A DNA stretch of 64,000 nt from Bradyrhizobiaceae bacterium Ga0074131 (GTDB lineage Bacteria > Pseudomonadota > Alphaproteobacteria > Rhizobiales > Xanthobacteraceae). Position 1 is the stretch's first letter, and every line of letters begins with the position of its first letter. Of this stretch, positions 29,680-37,959 are shown one piece after another. Below the pieces are notes generated by a model that was not told where the DNA came from, did no database searches, and saw only the letters and a list, made by a program, of their open reading frames with translations. The DNA lies in assembly GCA_001464035.1 (NCBI GenBank), contig LNEC01000017.1, positions 124,001 through 188,000 of the forward strand. Reading direction: 5' to 3'. Both the position numbers and the translations under genes were made by a program.

Positions 29680-30894
29680 ATGAAAGTCGAGCTTGCACTG
29701 CCACCTGCCAAGCGGGATCTGCGGCTCGATCTGTTTCGTGGCCTCGCCAACTGGGCGATGTTCCTAGGACATGTTTCCAGCACCTTTCTGGCCTGGTTTT
29801 CGTTCCGAAACTACGGCTTCAGCGATGGCGCCGACCTGTTCGTGTTCATTTCTGGCTATACGTCCGCGCTGGTGTTTACGAGAAAGATGCTCGAGCGCGG
29901 CTTCGTTTTCGGGACCACGAGGCTGTTGAGGCGGGTCTGGCAGATCTATGTCGCCCACGTCCTGCTGTTCGTGTTCTATCTGGCGTCCGTGCTTTTCCTG
30001 TCGGACAGCTTCAGCGCTTCCGACTTCATCGATCGCTTCAATGTTGCGCCCCTGCTCGTTGCTCCGGTCGACACGCTGACGCAGGGCCTGCTGCTGAAAT
30101 ACAAGCCGTTGAATCTCGACGTGCTGCCGCTTTACGTCGTCCTGATGGGCGCCTTTCCGCCGGTTCTCTGGCTGATGCTCCGACACCGGAACTGGGTCAT
30201 GCTGGGATCGGTCCTGCTCTATTTCGCCGCCCGGGAATTCGGCTGGAACCTGCCCTCCTTTCCGTCCGGAGTCTGGTACTTCAACCCGTTCGCGTGGCAG
30301 TTGCTCTTTGTGCTGGGCGCGTGGCTGGCGCTGGGTGGAGCCGATACGCTGCACTTCCTGGTCCGCTCGCGGATCGTTCTGTTCTGCGCCGTGACTTATC
30401 TGCTGTTTGCGGCGGCCATGACGTTGGCGGCGCAACTGCCCGGGCTTCAGGATATTTTTCCGCGCGTCGTGTTCGAGGCCTTCAATCCGAACGACAAGAC
30501 CAATCTGGCGCCCTATCGCTTCCTGCATCTGGCGATTCTGATCATCGTGGTGGTGCGGTTGATACCGATCGATGCGCCGGGATTGCAGGCCGCCATCTGG
30601 CGACCGCTGATCAAATGCGGTCAACAATCCCTCGAAGTGTTCTGCGTCGGAATCTACCTCTCTTTCCTGGCATCGCTCGTTCTGCAAACGACCTCCGACG
30701 GAGTGGTGACTCAACTGCTGGTCGGAACCGGTGGCCTCGCGATCATGACGGCGGTCGCCTACTACAGGTCGTGGTCGAAGCGAGCGGAAAAACCGGCCCA
30801 TGCCCCCGCGAACCATCCGACTGCGGACGTGCCCCACGCCGCCCTGCCCGAGTTCATTCAGCGGGATAGCAGGGCGGCCGTGGGCACGGGCTGA
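29680..30894 (+). CDS. opgC: OpgC-family membrane acyltransferase
   Basis: This 404-residue integral membrane protein has about ten hydrophobic segments. It resembles OpgC, which transfers succinyl groups to osmoregulated periplasmic glucans. The N-terminal LDLFRGLANWAMFLGHV and the FSDGADLFVFISGYTSA motif, with conserved acidic and aromatic residues, are typical. The C-terminal 50 residues are soluble and proline-rich. It is a plus-strand single gene interrupting the tRNA-Trp/secE neighbourhood. No glucan synthesis genes (opgG/H, ndvB/C) are in the window, so the acceptor is inferred from the family. Confidence 0.82.
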   Translation: MKVELALPPAKRDLRLDLFRGLANWAMFLGHVSSTFLAWFSFRNYGFSDGADLFVFISGYTSALVFTRKMLERGFVFGTTRLLRRVWQIYVAHVLLFVFYLASVLFLSDSFSASDFIDRFNVAPLLVAPVDTLTQGLLLKYKPLNLDVLPLYVVLMGAFPPVLWLMLRHRNWVMLGSVLLYFAAREFGWNLPSFPSGVWYFNPFAWQLLFVLGAWLALGGADTLHFLVRSRIVLFCAVTYLLFAAAMTLAAQLPGLQDIFPRVVFEAFNPNDKTNLAPYRFLHLAILIIVVVRLIPIDAPGLQAAIWRPLIKCGQQSLEVFCVGIYLSFLASLVLQTTSDGVVTQLLVGTGGLAIMTAVAYYRSWSKRAEKPAHAPANHPTADVPHAALPEFIQRDSRAAVGTG

Positions 30895-30964
30895 GCCTCC
30901 GGCGGCGCTTGAAAGCGTTTGACCGGGCGCGCAGGAAAATCGCCTAAGTATATGATTTAGCTGG

Positions 30965-31037
30965 CAGGAGTGGCAGGGCTCGAACCTGCGACCCCCGGTT
31001 TTGGAGACCGGTGCTCTACCAATTGAGCTACACTCCT
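30965..31037 (-). tRNA. tRNA-Trp (CCA)
   Basis: On the minus strand a 73-nt cloverleaf shows acceptor AGGAGTG/CACTCCT, D-arm GTAGCTCAATTGGTAGAGC and anticodon loop CTCCAAA (anticodon CCA). The T-arm contains GGTTCGAGCC and the discriminator is G. The 3' CCA is not encoded. In many proteobacteria this tRNA directly precedes secE. Here the opgC-like gene lies between them. Confidence 0.97.
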
Positions 31038-31200
31038 GCAGGGAGCCCGGCGTTACCGCCGGCTCGCGCCGTTTCAAGCATAGGCTGCGCCCCGATGGCA
31101 AGAGCGAAGCGGCAGGCCCCGCCAGCGGCTGTTCAACCCGGGCATTCTGGGTCAGAGTTCGATCCGGCCGAGCAACAAGAGCCGCAAACGGGAGAAGACC

Positions 31201-32424
31201 ATGACCGCGCAAACCGCCGCCAAGCCAACCGCCATTCCGCAGACCCCGTTCCTCCCGCAGGCCAAGCCGGAATCGCTCGGTCTCTCCACCCTGCGGCTGC
31301 AGCGGATGTCGGATGCGTTCAAGCGCGAGATCGACAAGGGCACCCTGCCCGGTGCGACCGTGTTGGTGGCGCGGCGCGGCCAGATCGGCTGGTTCGAGGC
31401 GCTCGGCCGGCAGAGTCCGGCGGCCGCCGCGCCGATGGCGGGCAACTCGATCTTCCGGATCTTCTCGATGACCAAACCGATCGTCTCGGTCGGCATCATG
31501 ATGCTGATCGAGGACGGCCATTTCCTGCTCGGCGACCCCGTTGCGAAATTCATCCCGGAATTTGCCGGCCAGAAGGTCGGTGTCGAGAACAACGGCAAGC
31601 TCGACCTCGTCCCGCTCAGGCGGCAGATGACGATCCAGGATCTGCTGCGCCACACCTCGGGCATCACCTACGACCACACCGGCAACGGGCTGGTGCAGCA
31701 GCTGTATCAGCAGTCGCGGCTGCGCAGCCGCAAGATCAGCAACGCCGAACACGCGGCCCTGGTGGCGAGCATGCCGCTGATGTCCCAGCCAGGGGCGGAA
31801 TGGAACTACAGCCGATCCACCGACATTCTGGGCCGCGTCATCGAAGTCGTCTCGGGCAAGAGCCTCAGCGCCTTCCTGACCGAGCGCATCCTGGCGCCGC
31901 TGCAGATGGCCGAGACCGCGTTTCACACCGGCGAGGAGAACGCCGGCCGGCTGGCCGAGCCGTTCCCGACCGATCCCTGGACCGGCGACAAGGTGCAGTT
32001 CTTCAACATGCTCGAGAAGCCGGTGATGGAATCCGGCGGCGGCGGCCTGCTCTCCACCACCATGGACTACGCGCGGTTCAGCCAGATGCTGCTCGGCGGC
32101 GGCACGCTCGACGGCAACAGGATCATCGGCCGCAAGACCCTGGACCTGATGGCGTCGGATCATCTCGGCCCCGGCGTCAGGGTCGACTCGCCCCTGATGC
32201 CGGCCGGTCACGGTTTCGGGCTCGGCTTCGCGGTCCGCACCGCCAGGGGCATGGCGCCGTTCCCGGGCTCGGTGGGCCAGTACTTCTGGAGCGGGATGGC
32301 CGGAACATTCTTCTGGGTCGATCCCGTCGAAGACCTGTTCGCGGTGTTCATGATGCAGGGCCCCGGCCAGCGCGAATACATCCGCAACATGCTGCGCAAC
32401 GGAGTGTATGCGGCGCTGGAGTGA
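31201..32424 (+). CDS. Serine hydrolase of the beta-lactamase/penicillin-binding fold
   Basis: This 407-residue protein has the active-site tetrad SMTK at 89-92 and the second motif YSRS at 203-206. A C-terminal HGFGLGF stands in place of the KTG-type motif. This pattern is typical of class C-like esterases and EstB-type hydrolases rather than true beta-lactamases. No signal peptide is evident, so a cytoplasmic esterase or lactonase is likelier. A GGAGAAG ribosome binding site precedes the ATG. It converges with an SDR gene. The substrate is unknown. Confidence 0.88.
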   Translation: MTAQTAAKPTAIPQTPFLPQAKPESLGLSTLRLQRMSDAFKREIDKGTLPGATVLVARRGQIGWFEALGRQSPAAAAPMAGNSIFRIFSMTKPIVSVGIMMLIEDGHFLLGDPVAKFIPEFAGQKVGVENNGKLDLVPLRRQMTIQDLLRHTSGITYDHTGNGLVQQLYQQSRLRSRKISNAEHAALVASMPLMSQPGAEWNYSRSTDILGRVIEVVSGKSLSAFLTERILAPLQMAETAFHTGEENAGRLAEPFPTDPWTGDKVQFFNMLEKPVMESGGGGLLSTTMDYARFSQMLLGGGTLDGNRIIGRKTLDLMASDHLGPGVRVDSPLMPAGHGFGLGFAVRTARGMAPFPGSVGQYFWSGMAGTFFWVDPVEDLFAVFMMQGPGQREYIRNMLRNGVYAALE

Positions 32425-32433
32425 GATGCGCCC

Positions 32434-33201
32434 TCAGCTGATCGTCGCGCCGCCGTCGATCACCATGGTCTGGCCGGTCATGAAATTGCCGGCCGCCGAT
32501 CCCAGGAACACCGCCGCCCCCGCGATCTCGTCGGGAACGCCGATGCGCAACAGCGGCGAACGCGAGGTCGAGGCCTTCAGGTTCTCCGGATTGTCCCACA
32601 GCGCCTTGGCGAAGTCGGTCTTGATCAGGCCCGGCGCGATGCAATTGACGCGCACGTTGTGCGGGCCGTATTCGCAGGCGAGGTTGCGCGCAAGCTGCAT
32701 GTCGGCGGCTTTCGAGATCGCGTAGGCGCCGAGGATGGTCGAGCCCTTGATGCCGCCGATCGAGGACACGATGATGACCGAGCCATCCTTGCGCTCGATC
32801 ATCTGCGGCACCACCATGCTCGTCAGCCAGTTGTTGGCGACGATGTTGTTGTCGAGGATCTTGCGAAACTGCTCGTCCGAAATGCCGGCGAGCGGCCCAT
32901 AATAGGGATTCGACGCCGCATTGCAGACCAGCACGTCGATCTTGCCGAAGGCGCGGTTGGATTCGTTGACCAGGTTCTGCAGGTTTTCCTTGCTGGAGAT
33001 GTTGGCCGCGATCGCAACCGCGGTGCCCTTGCCGAACCTGTCGTTGACTTCCTTCGCCACGGAATCGCAAACATCCTGCTTGCGCGAGGAGATCACCACC
33101 TTGGCGCCGTGCTCGGCCATCCGCTCGGCGATGGCGCGGCCAATGCCGCGGGTTGAACCGGTGATGACGGCGACTTTTCCCGACATGTCGAACAAGGTCA
33201 T
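32434..33201 (-). CDS. Short-chain dehydrogenase/reductase
   Basis: This 255-residue classical SDR begins MTLFDMSGKVAVITGSTRGIG. The glycine-rich NAD(P) motif TGSTRGIG, NAA motif (CNAASNPYY), catalytic Ser (SSIGG) and YAISK Tyr/Lys are intact. Start is set by family length and position; an 89-codon upstream frame is non-homologous. It lies in a minus-strand pair, 86 nt downstream of a histidine phosphatase gene. It probably acts on a hydroxy- or oxoacyl-type substrate, inferred from neighbours such as the acyl-CoA dehydrogenase. Confidence 0.92.
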   Translation of the reverse strand: MTLFDMSGKVAVITGSTRGIGRAIAERMAEHGAKVVISSRKQDVCDSVAKEVNDRFGKGTAVAIAANISSKENLQNLVNESNRAFGKIDVLVCNAASNPYYGPLAGISDEQFRKILDNNIVANNWLTSMVVPQMIERKDGSVIIVSSIGGIKGSTILGAYAISKAADMQLARNLACEYGPHNVRVNCIAPGLIKTDFAKALWDNPENLKASTSRSPLLRIGVPDEIAGAAVFLGSAAGNFMTGQTMVIDGGATIS

Positions 33202-33287
33202 TTGTTTCTCCCAGATTTGACCCGGCCGCGGATGCGCCGGTTTTCGTTCAGCTCGGCAGAGGTCGCATTCCCGGACAACATGTGACC

Positions 33288-34010
33288 TCAGGCCAGCTTC
33301 GTCGCCGGGATCACCTCCGGACCCGCCGGCTGATGCATGGCGTTGTGCGAGGCATCGGCGATCCATGGCTGCTGGTTGACCATCGGCAGCCGCCAGCTGC
33401 TGTGGCCGTGGCTGGCGAGGTGATCGAGCCGGGTTACCGAGCAATTGTCGATGTCGAAGGCAAGGCATTTTTCCGGCTGGTTGCCCAGCGCGACGCCGAT
33501 CGCCGCCTTGATGGTGCCGCCATGCGCCACCGCGATGACGTCCTTGCCGGCGTGTTCGGTGTTGATGCGCTCGATCGCGCCACGCACCCGGTTATAGAGA
33601 TCCATGAAGCTTTCGCCGCCGGGTGCTGGCTGATCGATCGGCGCGAACCAGTGGCTGCCCAGCGGCAGGCTGGCCAGGAAGGCGGCGCGGTTCATGCCCT
33701 GCCACTCGCCGAGATGCTGTTCGGCGAATGCAGCCTCGTGCGGCATCGCGGCCGGCTTCGGGAATCCCGCGGCCCAGATCGCGTCGGCGGTTTGATGCGT
33801 GCGCTTGAGATTGCTCGCGATCCACACCGCGTCGCGCGGCAGGATCTTTCCGACCGCGGCGAAAACCACGCGGTCGCTGGTGTCGCAGCCGATGTCCTTC
33901 TGTCCGTAGATGCAGCCATTGTCCTCGCGGACCGGCGCGTGACGCACCCACCACCACCGCGTCGCGACGACGCCGGATGAAGCAGCGGATGACTTGGCTG
34001 GATTGGACAT
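33288..34010 (-). CDS. Histidine phosphatase (phosphoglycerate-mutase-like)
   Basis: This 240-residue branch-1 histidine phosphatase has the catalytic RHAP motif with His24 and the second histidine in VAHGGT (His163). Arg and Glu of the pocket lie in ASNLKRTHQTA and GEWQG. It may hydrolyse small phosphoesters; CobC-type activity is possible, but no cobalamin gene is nearby. It is divergent from the next plus-strand SDR gene. The 153-bp gap holds two gtttgaa motifs resembling the tetR operator half-site. Confidence 0.9.
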   Translation of the reverse strand: MSNPAKSSAASSGVVATRWWWVRHAPVREDNGCIYGQKDIGCDTSDRVVFAAVGKILPRDAVWIASNLKRTHQTADAIWAAGFPKPAAMPHEAAFAEQHLGEWQGMNRAAFLASLPLGSHWFAPIDQPAPGGESFMDLYNRVRGAIERINTEHAGKDVIAVAHGGTIKAAIGVALGNQPEKCLAFDIDNCSVTRLDHLASHGHSSWRLPMVNQQPWIADASHNAMHQPAGPEVIPATKLA

Positions 34011-34163
34011 CGCTCGGACCCTTCAATACTGTTGCGTTTCCTACGTCAGAGCACACATCGCCTCAAGTGGCATGCGCATTAAAGTGACCCGGACGTTTGA
34101 ATTCTTGTTTGAAATTCCGCAAGGCGGCAGGCGCCGACGATCAGGACTGCAAGGGAGAAACTC

Positions 34164-34949
34164 ATGGGCCGCCTCGAAGGCAAATCCGTCATCATCACCG
34201 GCGCCGGCAGCGGCATCGGCCGCGCCGCGTCGCTGCTGTTCGCCAGGGAGGGCGCCAGGCTCGTAATCGTCGACCGCAGCGACAGCGTGAACGAGACCGC
34301 CAAGCTGGTCGGCAATGCCGGCGGCACCGTCGAAGCCGTGACGGCTGACGCCGGCTCGGAAAGCGACGTGAAGGCCTTTATCGAGAGAGCGGTGTCCAAA
34401 TACGGCAGGCTCGACGCGATCTGGGCCAATGCCGGGGTCAGCGGCGGGCTGGTGCCGCTGGGTGACCAGACTGTGGAGCAATGGCAGGAAGTCTTGCGCG
34501 TCAACCTGATCGGACCGTTCCTCGCGATCAAACATTCGATCCCGCACATGATCAAACAGAAATATGGCTCGATCGTCTGCACCGCGTCGGTGGCGGGCCT
34601 GAAGTCCGGCGCCAGCGGTCACCCCTACGCCGCGAGCAAGGCCGGCGTCATCAGCCTGGTGCAGACCACGGCCTATTCGCTGTCGGGCACCGGCGTGCGC
34701 ATCAACGCGGTGTGTCCCGGCCTGATCGAGACCGGCATGACCAAGCCGATTTTCGACAATGCGAAGCAGCGCGGCACCGATGGCAAGATCGGCCAGCTCA
34801 ATCCCTTGAAGCGCGCCGGCCAGCCGCACGAACTGGCGGCGATGGGGCTGTTCCTCGCCAGCGACGACGCATCCTACGTCAACGGCCAGGCGATCCCGGT
34901 CGATGGCGGCCTGACGGCTTCGATGCCGTATGCGGGGAAGCCGGTTTAA
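34164..34949 (+). CDS. Short-chain dehydrogenase/reductase
   Basis: This 261-residue classical SDR begins MGRLEGKSVIITGAGSGIG. The cofactor motif TGAGSGIGR, ANAGVSGG, catalytic Ser region (TASVAGL) and YAASK are intact. The C-terminal NGQAIPVDGGLTAS is standard. The acid after strand 2 (IVDRSD) favours NAD over NADP. It is monocistronic and divergent from the histidine phosphatase gene. A long repeat-bearing spacer follows it. Confidence 0.92.
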   Translation: MGRLEGKSVIITGAGSGIGRAASLLFAREGARLVIVDRSDSVNETAKLVGNAGGTVEAVTADAGSESDVKAFIERAVSKYGRLDAIWANAGVSGGLVPLGDQTVEQWQEVLRVNLIGPFLAIKHSIPHMIKQKYGSIVCTASVAGLKSGASGHPYAASKAGVISLVQTTAYSLSGTGVRINAVCPGLIETGMTKPIFDNAKQRGTDGKIGQLNPLKRAGQPHELAAMGLFLASDDASYVNGQAIPVDGGLTASMPYAGKPV

Positions 34950-34993
34950 GTTGCGCGAGGGTGGGACGCACGACGTCGCATCATGACAGGTCT

Positions 34994-35122
34994 TCGTCCC
35001 TGCGAACGCAGGATCCATGCGCCGTGACGTCGATGCTGCGGATGGCGGGAGAGGACTTGTCGAATCACTGCGTCATTATCTCTGTCGACCGGAATTATGA
35101 GCCCCTGCGTTCGCAGGGACGA
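34994..35122. repeat. Palindromic repeat pair (REP/BIME-like)
   Basis: A perfect 19-nt inverted repeat: tcgtccctgcgaacgcagg at 34994-35012 and its complement at 35104-35122, with 91 nt between. Each arm is itself palindromic (cctgcg-aa-cgcagg). This is the architecture of a two-unit extragenic palindromic element. Confidence 0.75.
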
Positions 35123-35226
35123 CACAACAGGTTCAGGTCTTGCGCAAACATGCCTTCGCGATCTCGCGGCGCGTTTCGCCCGAGGTTTGCCAGTAATTTC
35201 CTTACCCTCTCCAATCAGAGGGTGCA

Positions 35227-35328
35227 GGGAATGCCGGGCGCCCGATGCGCCCGATATCGCGTGTGCAATGGTAGTGGTGGAAGCGCACACGCGTTAGTCA
35301 GGTCACACCGGAATCACCCGGCATTCCC
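35227..35328. repeat. 12-bp inverted repeat with internal hairpins
   Basis: gggaatgccggg (35227-35238) and cccggcattccc (35317-35328) are exact complements about 78 nt apart. Between them gcgtgtgc and gcacacgc form a further 8-bp stem. It is probably a decayed interspersed element. Confidence 0.55.
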
Positions 35329-35699
35329 CGCGCAATGGTTTACGGCTTATACGTGCCCTCCCCGGCGATCCGGCTTTCTTGACACCGTCGCCCGCGAAAA
35401 CTTGCTTCCGCGAACTTGACGCCGACCATGAGACGTCAGGACCACACGACTTCGCCGTCCGCTTCAGACGCCCTCGTCAGGAGCGCGATCCGCGTCCACC
35501 GCATCCCCGCCCCGCGCTGGTGACGTTGCGCAACGCCCCTTCTTGATGGGACGGGATGCCTTCGATATAGCCTGTTTTTCATTTCTGAAAAACAGAAATA
35601 TTTCTCGCTAAAGAGCTTGACGCGACTTCGGGAAACCAGAAGCGATTTGCCCGTCGGGTAGTCACACAGCGCGTCAGGCCGCGCTACAGCCCATGCCGC

Positions 35700-36623
35700 T
35701 CATAGCCCGTCGGGCGGCAGGCCGGAGGCGCCGGCCGCCACCGGCCGGTGACGCTTGCGTTCGCGATAGAAGGCATAGAGCCCGGAGAGAACGATGATCG
35801 AGGCGCCCGTCACCATCATGGCGTCGGGCACGTCGCCGAATACGAGATAGCCGAGCAGCATCGCCCATAGCAACGCGGAATAACGGAACGGCGCCACCGC
35901 CGAGATGTCGCCTGTTCGCAGCGCCATGATGACACATTGATAGCCGATCAGGAGCAGCACCGCGGCGAGCACCAGCAGGCCGAGCGCGCGGGGCGACGGC
36001 GGCGTCCAGCCGCCGAGCGGAACGATGATGGCGGCGCCGGCAATCGTCACCGTCACGGTGGTCACCAGCGTGATGAACAGCGACGGCACCTGCGCCGGTA
36101 TTCGCCGGGTCGCGAGATCGCGCACGGCGCAGAAGAACACCGAGACCAGCGCGAACAACGAGAACTGGTTGAAGCCCTCGACCCCCGGCCGAACGATGAT
36201 GAGAACGCCGATGAAACCCAAGACGATGGCGAGCCAGCGCCGCCAGCCGACCGGTTCGCCGAACATCAAAGCGGCGCCGAGCGTCACCGCCAGCGGCAGG
36301 GCCTGAAAGATCGCCGCGGTGTTGGCGAGCGGCAGGTGCACGATCGCGGCCAGGAACGTCACTGTTCCCAGGACTTCGCCGGCCACCCTGAGGGCTACCG
36401 GCTTCATGACAAGCGTGCGCAGCGGACGGATCGCGCCTCGATGCCATGCCAGCGCAGCGATCAGCGCGATCGCGACCACGCCGCGCACCAGCATGATCTG
36501 GCCGAAGTTCATCTCCGATGACACCGCCTTGGTGATGGCGTCGTTCATGGTGAAGCCCGCCATGGCGGCGGCCATCAGCAAACTTCCGCGAACGTTGGGG
36601 GAAAGGGGCAAGGCGGATTCCAT
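35700..36623 (-). CDS. DMT-superfamily (EamA) transporter
   Basis: This 307-residue inner-membrane protein has about ten helices in two EamA repeats, the first beginning LMAAAMAGFTMNDAITKAV and the second near VSVFFCAVRDLATRR. Such carriers export metabolites or amino acids; the substrate cannot be read. Start MESALPLSPN is preferred, because the longer frame would run through the palindromic element upstream. Its 5' flank is the repeat at 36629-36756. Confidence 0.88.
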   Translation of the reverse strand: MESALPLSPNVRGSLLMAAAMAGFTMNDAITKAVSSEMNFGQIMLVRGVVAIALIAALAWHRGAIRPLRTLVMKPVALRVAGEVLGTVTFLAAIVHLPLANTAAIFQALPLAVTLGAALMFGEPVGWRRWLAIVLGFIGVLIIVRPGVEGFNQFSLFALVSVFFCAVRDLATRRIPAQVPSLFITLVTTVTVTIAGAAIIVPLGGWTPPSPRALGLLVLAAVLLLIGYQCVIMALRTGDISAVAPFRYSALLWAMLLGYLVFGDVPDAMMVTGASIIVLSGLYAFYRERKRHRPVAAGASGLPPDGL

Positions 36624-36628
36624 TGGAT

Positions 36629-36756
36629 CGTAGGGTGGGCAAAGCGAGGCCGCCGCGCTCGAAGAGCGAAGGCGGAAAGCGTGCCCACCATTGATGACAA
36701 CGATCTGGGATGGATGGTGGGCACGGCGCGAAGAGCGCGCCTTTACCCACCCTACG
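36629..36756. repeat. Intergenic inverted-repeat element (REP/BIME-like)
   Basis: The outer arms cgtagggtgggcaaag (36629-36644) and ctttacccaccctacg (36741-36756) are complements with one mismatch. The inner arms gtgcccacca (36681-36690) and tggtgggcac (36715-36724) match perfectly. Two oppositely oriented units of about 62 and 42 nt thus fill the whole gap between two genes. This family of gtgggc palindromes is familiar from Bradyrhizobium intergenic DNA. Confidence 0.8.
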
Positions 36757-36759
36757 ATG

Positions 36760-37893
36760 TCATGTCGCGCCGGCCTTTTGCGCGTATTCCCAGGAGGCCT
36801 TCGACAGCGGCACCGTGCGCTTGGCCGACTCCATCGCCTTGGCGTTGGCCGCGGTGCCATCGCGAACGCGTCCGGCGATCCCCTGGGTGATGCCGGCGAG
36901 CCGGAACAAATTGTAGGAGAAATACCAGTTGAGATCGGGCACGGCACTTCCGGTGACGTTGCAGTAGATCTGCGCGGCCTCGTCCATGCTCGGAATGTTC
37001 AACGCCTTGAGGTCGGCACCGGCGAGGCCTGGCATGGTCCACTGCATCAGGAGGTAGGTGAAGTCCGCCATCGGATCACCTGTTGTCGACAGCTCCCAGT
37101 CGAGCACCGCCTGCACCCGCGGCTCGGTGGCGTGGAAGATCATGTTGTCGAGCCGGTAGTCGCCGTGGACGATCGACACGCGTGCCTGGGTCGGCACGGT
37201 TTTCGGCAGCCATTCGGCCAGTTTCTCGAATTCGGGAATGTGCTGGGTTTCGGAGGCACGGTATTGCTTGGTCCAGCGATCGACCTGCCGCGCGAAATAG
37301 TTGCCGGGTTTTCCGAAGTCGCCGAGCCCGATCGCCTGCGGATCGTAGGTGTGCAGCCTGGCCAGCGTCTCGATCTTGCTGGTGAATATCCTGCGGCGGT
37401 CTTCCGGCGTCTGGCTCGGCAAGGTCGGATCCCAGAACACCCGGCCCTCTTCCATCGACATGATGTAGAAGGCGGCGCCAATCACGGCGTCGTCGGTGCA
37501 CAGCGCATAGGCCTTCGCGACCGGAAAGCCCTGCTTGCTCAGCGCGGCGATGACGCGGAATTCACGATCGACCGCGTGCGCTGACGGCAGCAGCTTGCCG
37601 AACGGACGGCGGCGCATCACATAGGATCGCGAGGGCGTATCGAGCCGATAGGTCGGGTTGGACTGGCCGCCCTTGAACTGCAGGACGGTCAGCGGACCCT
37701 GATAGCCTTCGACATGCTCGCGCATCCATCCGTCGAGGCTGATCTCATCGATCCGATGCCGTTCCTCGACGGGCTTGGTGCCCGAAAACTCTTCGTCTTT
37801 CCTGACGCCCTCGGCCACAATGACGCTCCCTTGTTTCTTGGGGAGCGCCATCGTGCGTGAGGCTCCCGTCAGAGCGGAATGACTTGTCATCAT
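36760..37893 (-). CDS. Aminoglycoside-phosphotransferase-family protein (ACAD10/11 N-domain type)
   Basis: This 377-residue kinase-fold protein has the catalytic loop IVHGDYRLDN and metal motif VLDWELSTTGDP. A paired ATP-site lysine/glutamate region lies in the N-lobe (GGQSNPTYRL, YVMRRRPFG). It lies next to an acyl-CoA dehydrogenase gene, matching the domain order of eukaryotic ACAD10/11, where the kinase phosphorylates 4-hydroxyacyl-CoA before dehydrogenation. That role is inferred. Start ATG 37893 follows AGGAG but lies inside an 11-bp hairpin. An alternative start at 37851 (MALPKKQG) is possible. Confidence 0.88.
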   Translation of the reverse strand: MMTSHSALTGASRTMALPKKQGSVIVAEGVRKDEEFSGTKPVEERHRIDEISLDGWMREHVEGYQGPLTVLQFKGGQSNPTYRLDTPSRSYVMRRRPFGKLLPSAHAVDREFRVIAALSKQGFPVAKAYALCTDDAVIGAAFYIMSMEEGRVFWDPTLPSQTPEDRRRIFTSKIETLARLHTYDPQAIGLGDFGKPGNYFARQVDRWTKQYRASETQHIPEFEKLAEWLPKTVPTQARVSIVHGDYRLDNMIFHATEPRVQAVLDWELSTTGDPMADFTYLLMQWTMPGLAGADLKALNIPSMDEAAQIYCNVTGSAVPDLNWYFSYNLFRLAGITQGIAGRVRDGTAANAKAMESAKRTVPLSKASWEYAQKAGAT

Positions 37894-37900
37894 TCCGCTC
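37872..37900 (-). promoter_or_regulatory. Hairpin covering the start codon of the phosphotransferase gene
   Basis: gagcggaatga and tcattccgctc are exact 11-nt complements around a 7-nt loop. On the mRNA the stem contains the end of the Shine-Dalgarno region and the ATG at 37893. It could limit initiation, or indicate that the real start is 37851. Confidence 0.5.
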
Positions 37901-37959
37901 CTCGTCTTCTCTTGTCGCGCGTCCAGACGGAAACCCGCCCCACTTTTCCCGGACGCGCT

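Larger units (their letters stand above)
34950..35699. other. 750-bp repeat-bearing intergenic region
   Basis: No gene is supported. It carries two inverted-repeat structures (34994-35122 and 35227-35328). The downstream part, up to about 35650, reminds me of interspersed intergenic sequence seen in Bradyrhizobium genomes, but I cannot verify that. A T/A-rich stretch gttttcatttctgaaaaac near 35576-35595 is a small hairpin. Confidence 0.5.

Noticed and set aside
29764..32211. An 815-codon minus-strand frame spanning opgC, tRNA-Trp and the serine hydrolase
   Set aside because: It runs antisense to two well-supported genes and through a tRNA; its composition is that of a shadow frame.
31201..32424. 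A true beta-lactamase resistance gene
   Set aside because: It has SxxK and YxS motifs but no KTG and no evident signal peptide; an esterase-like hydrolase is more likely.
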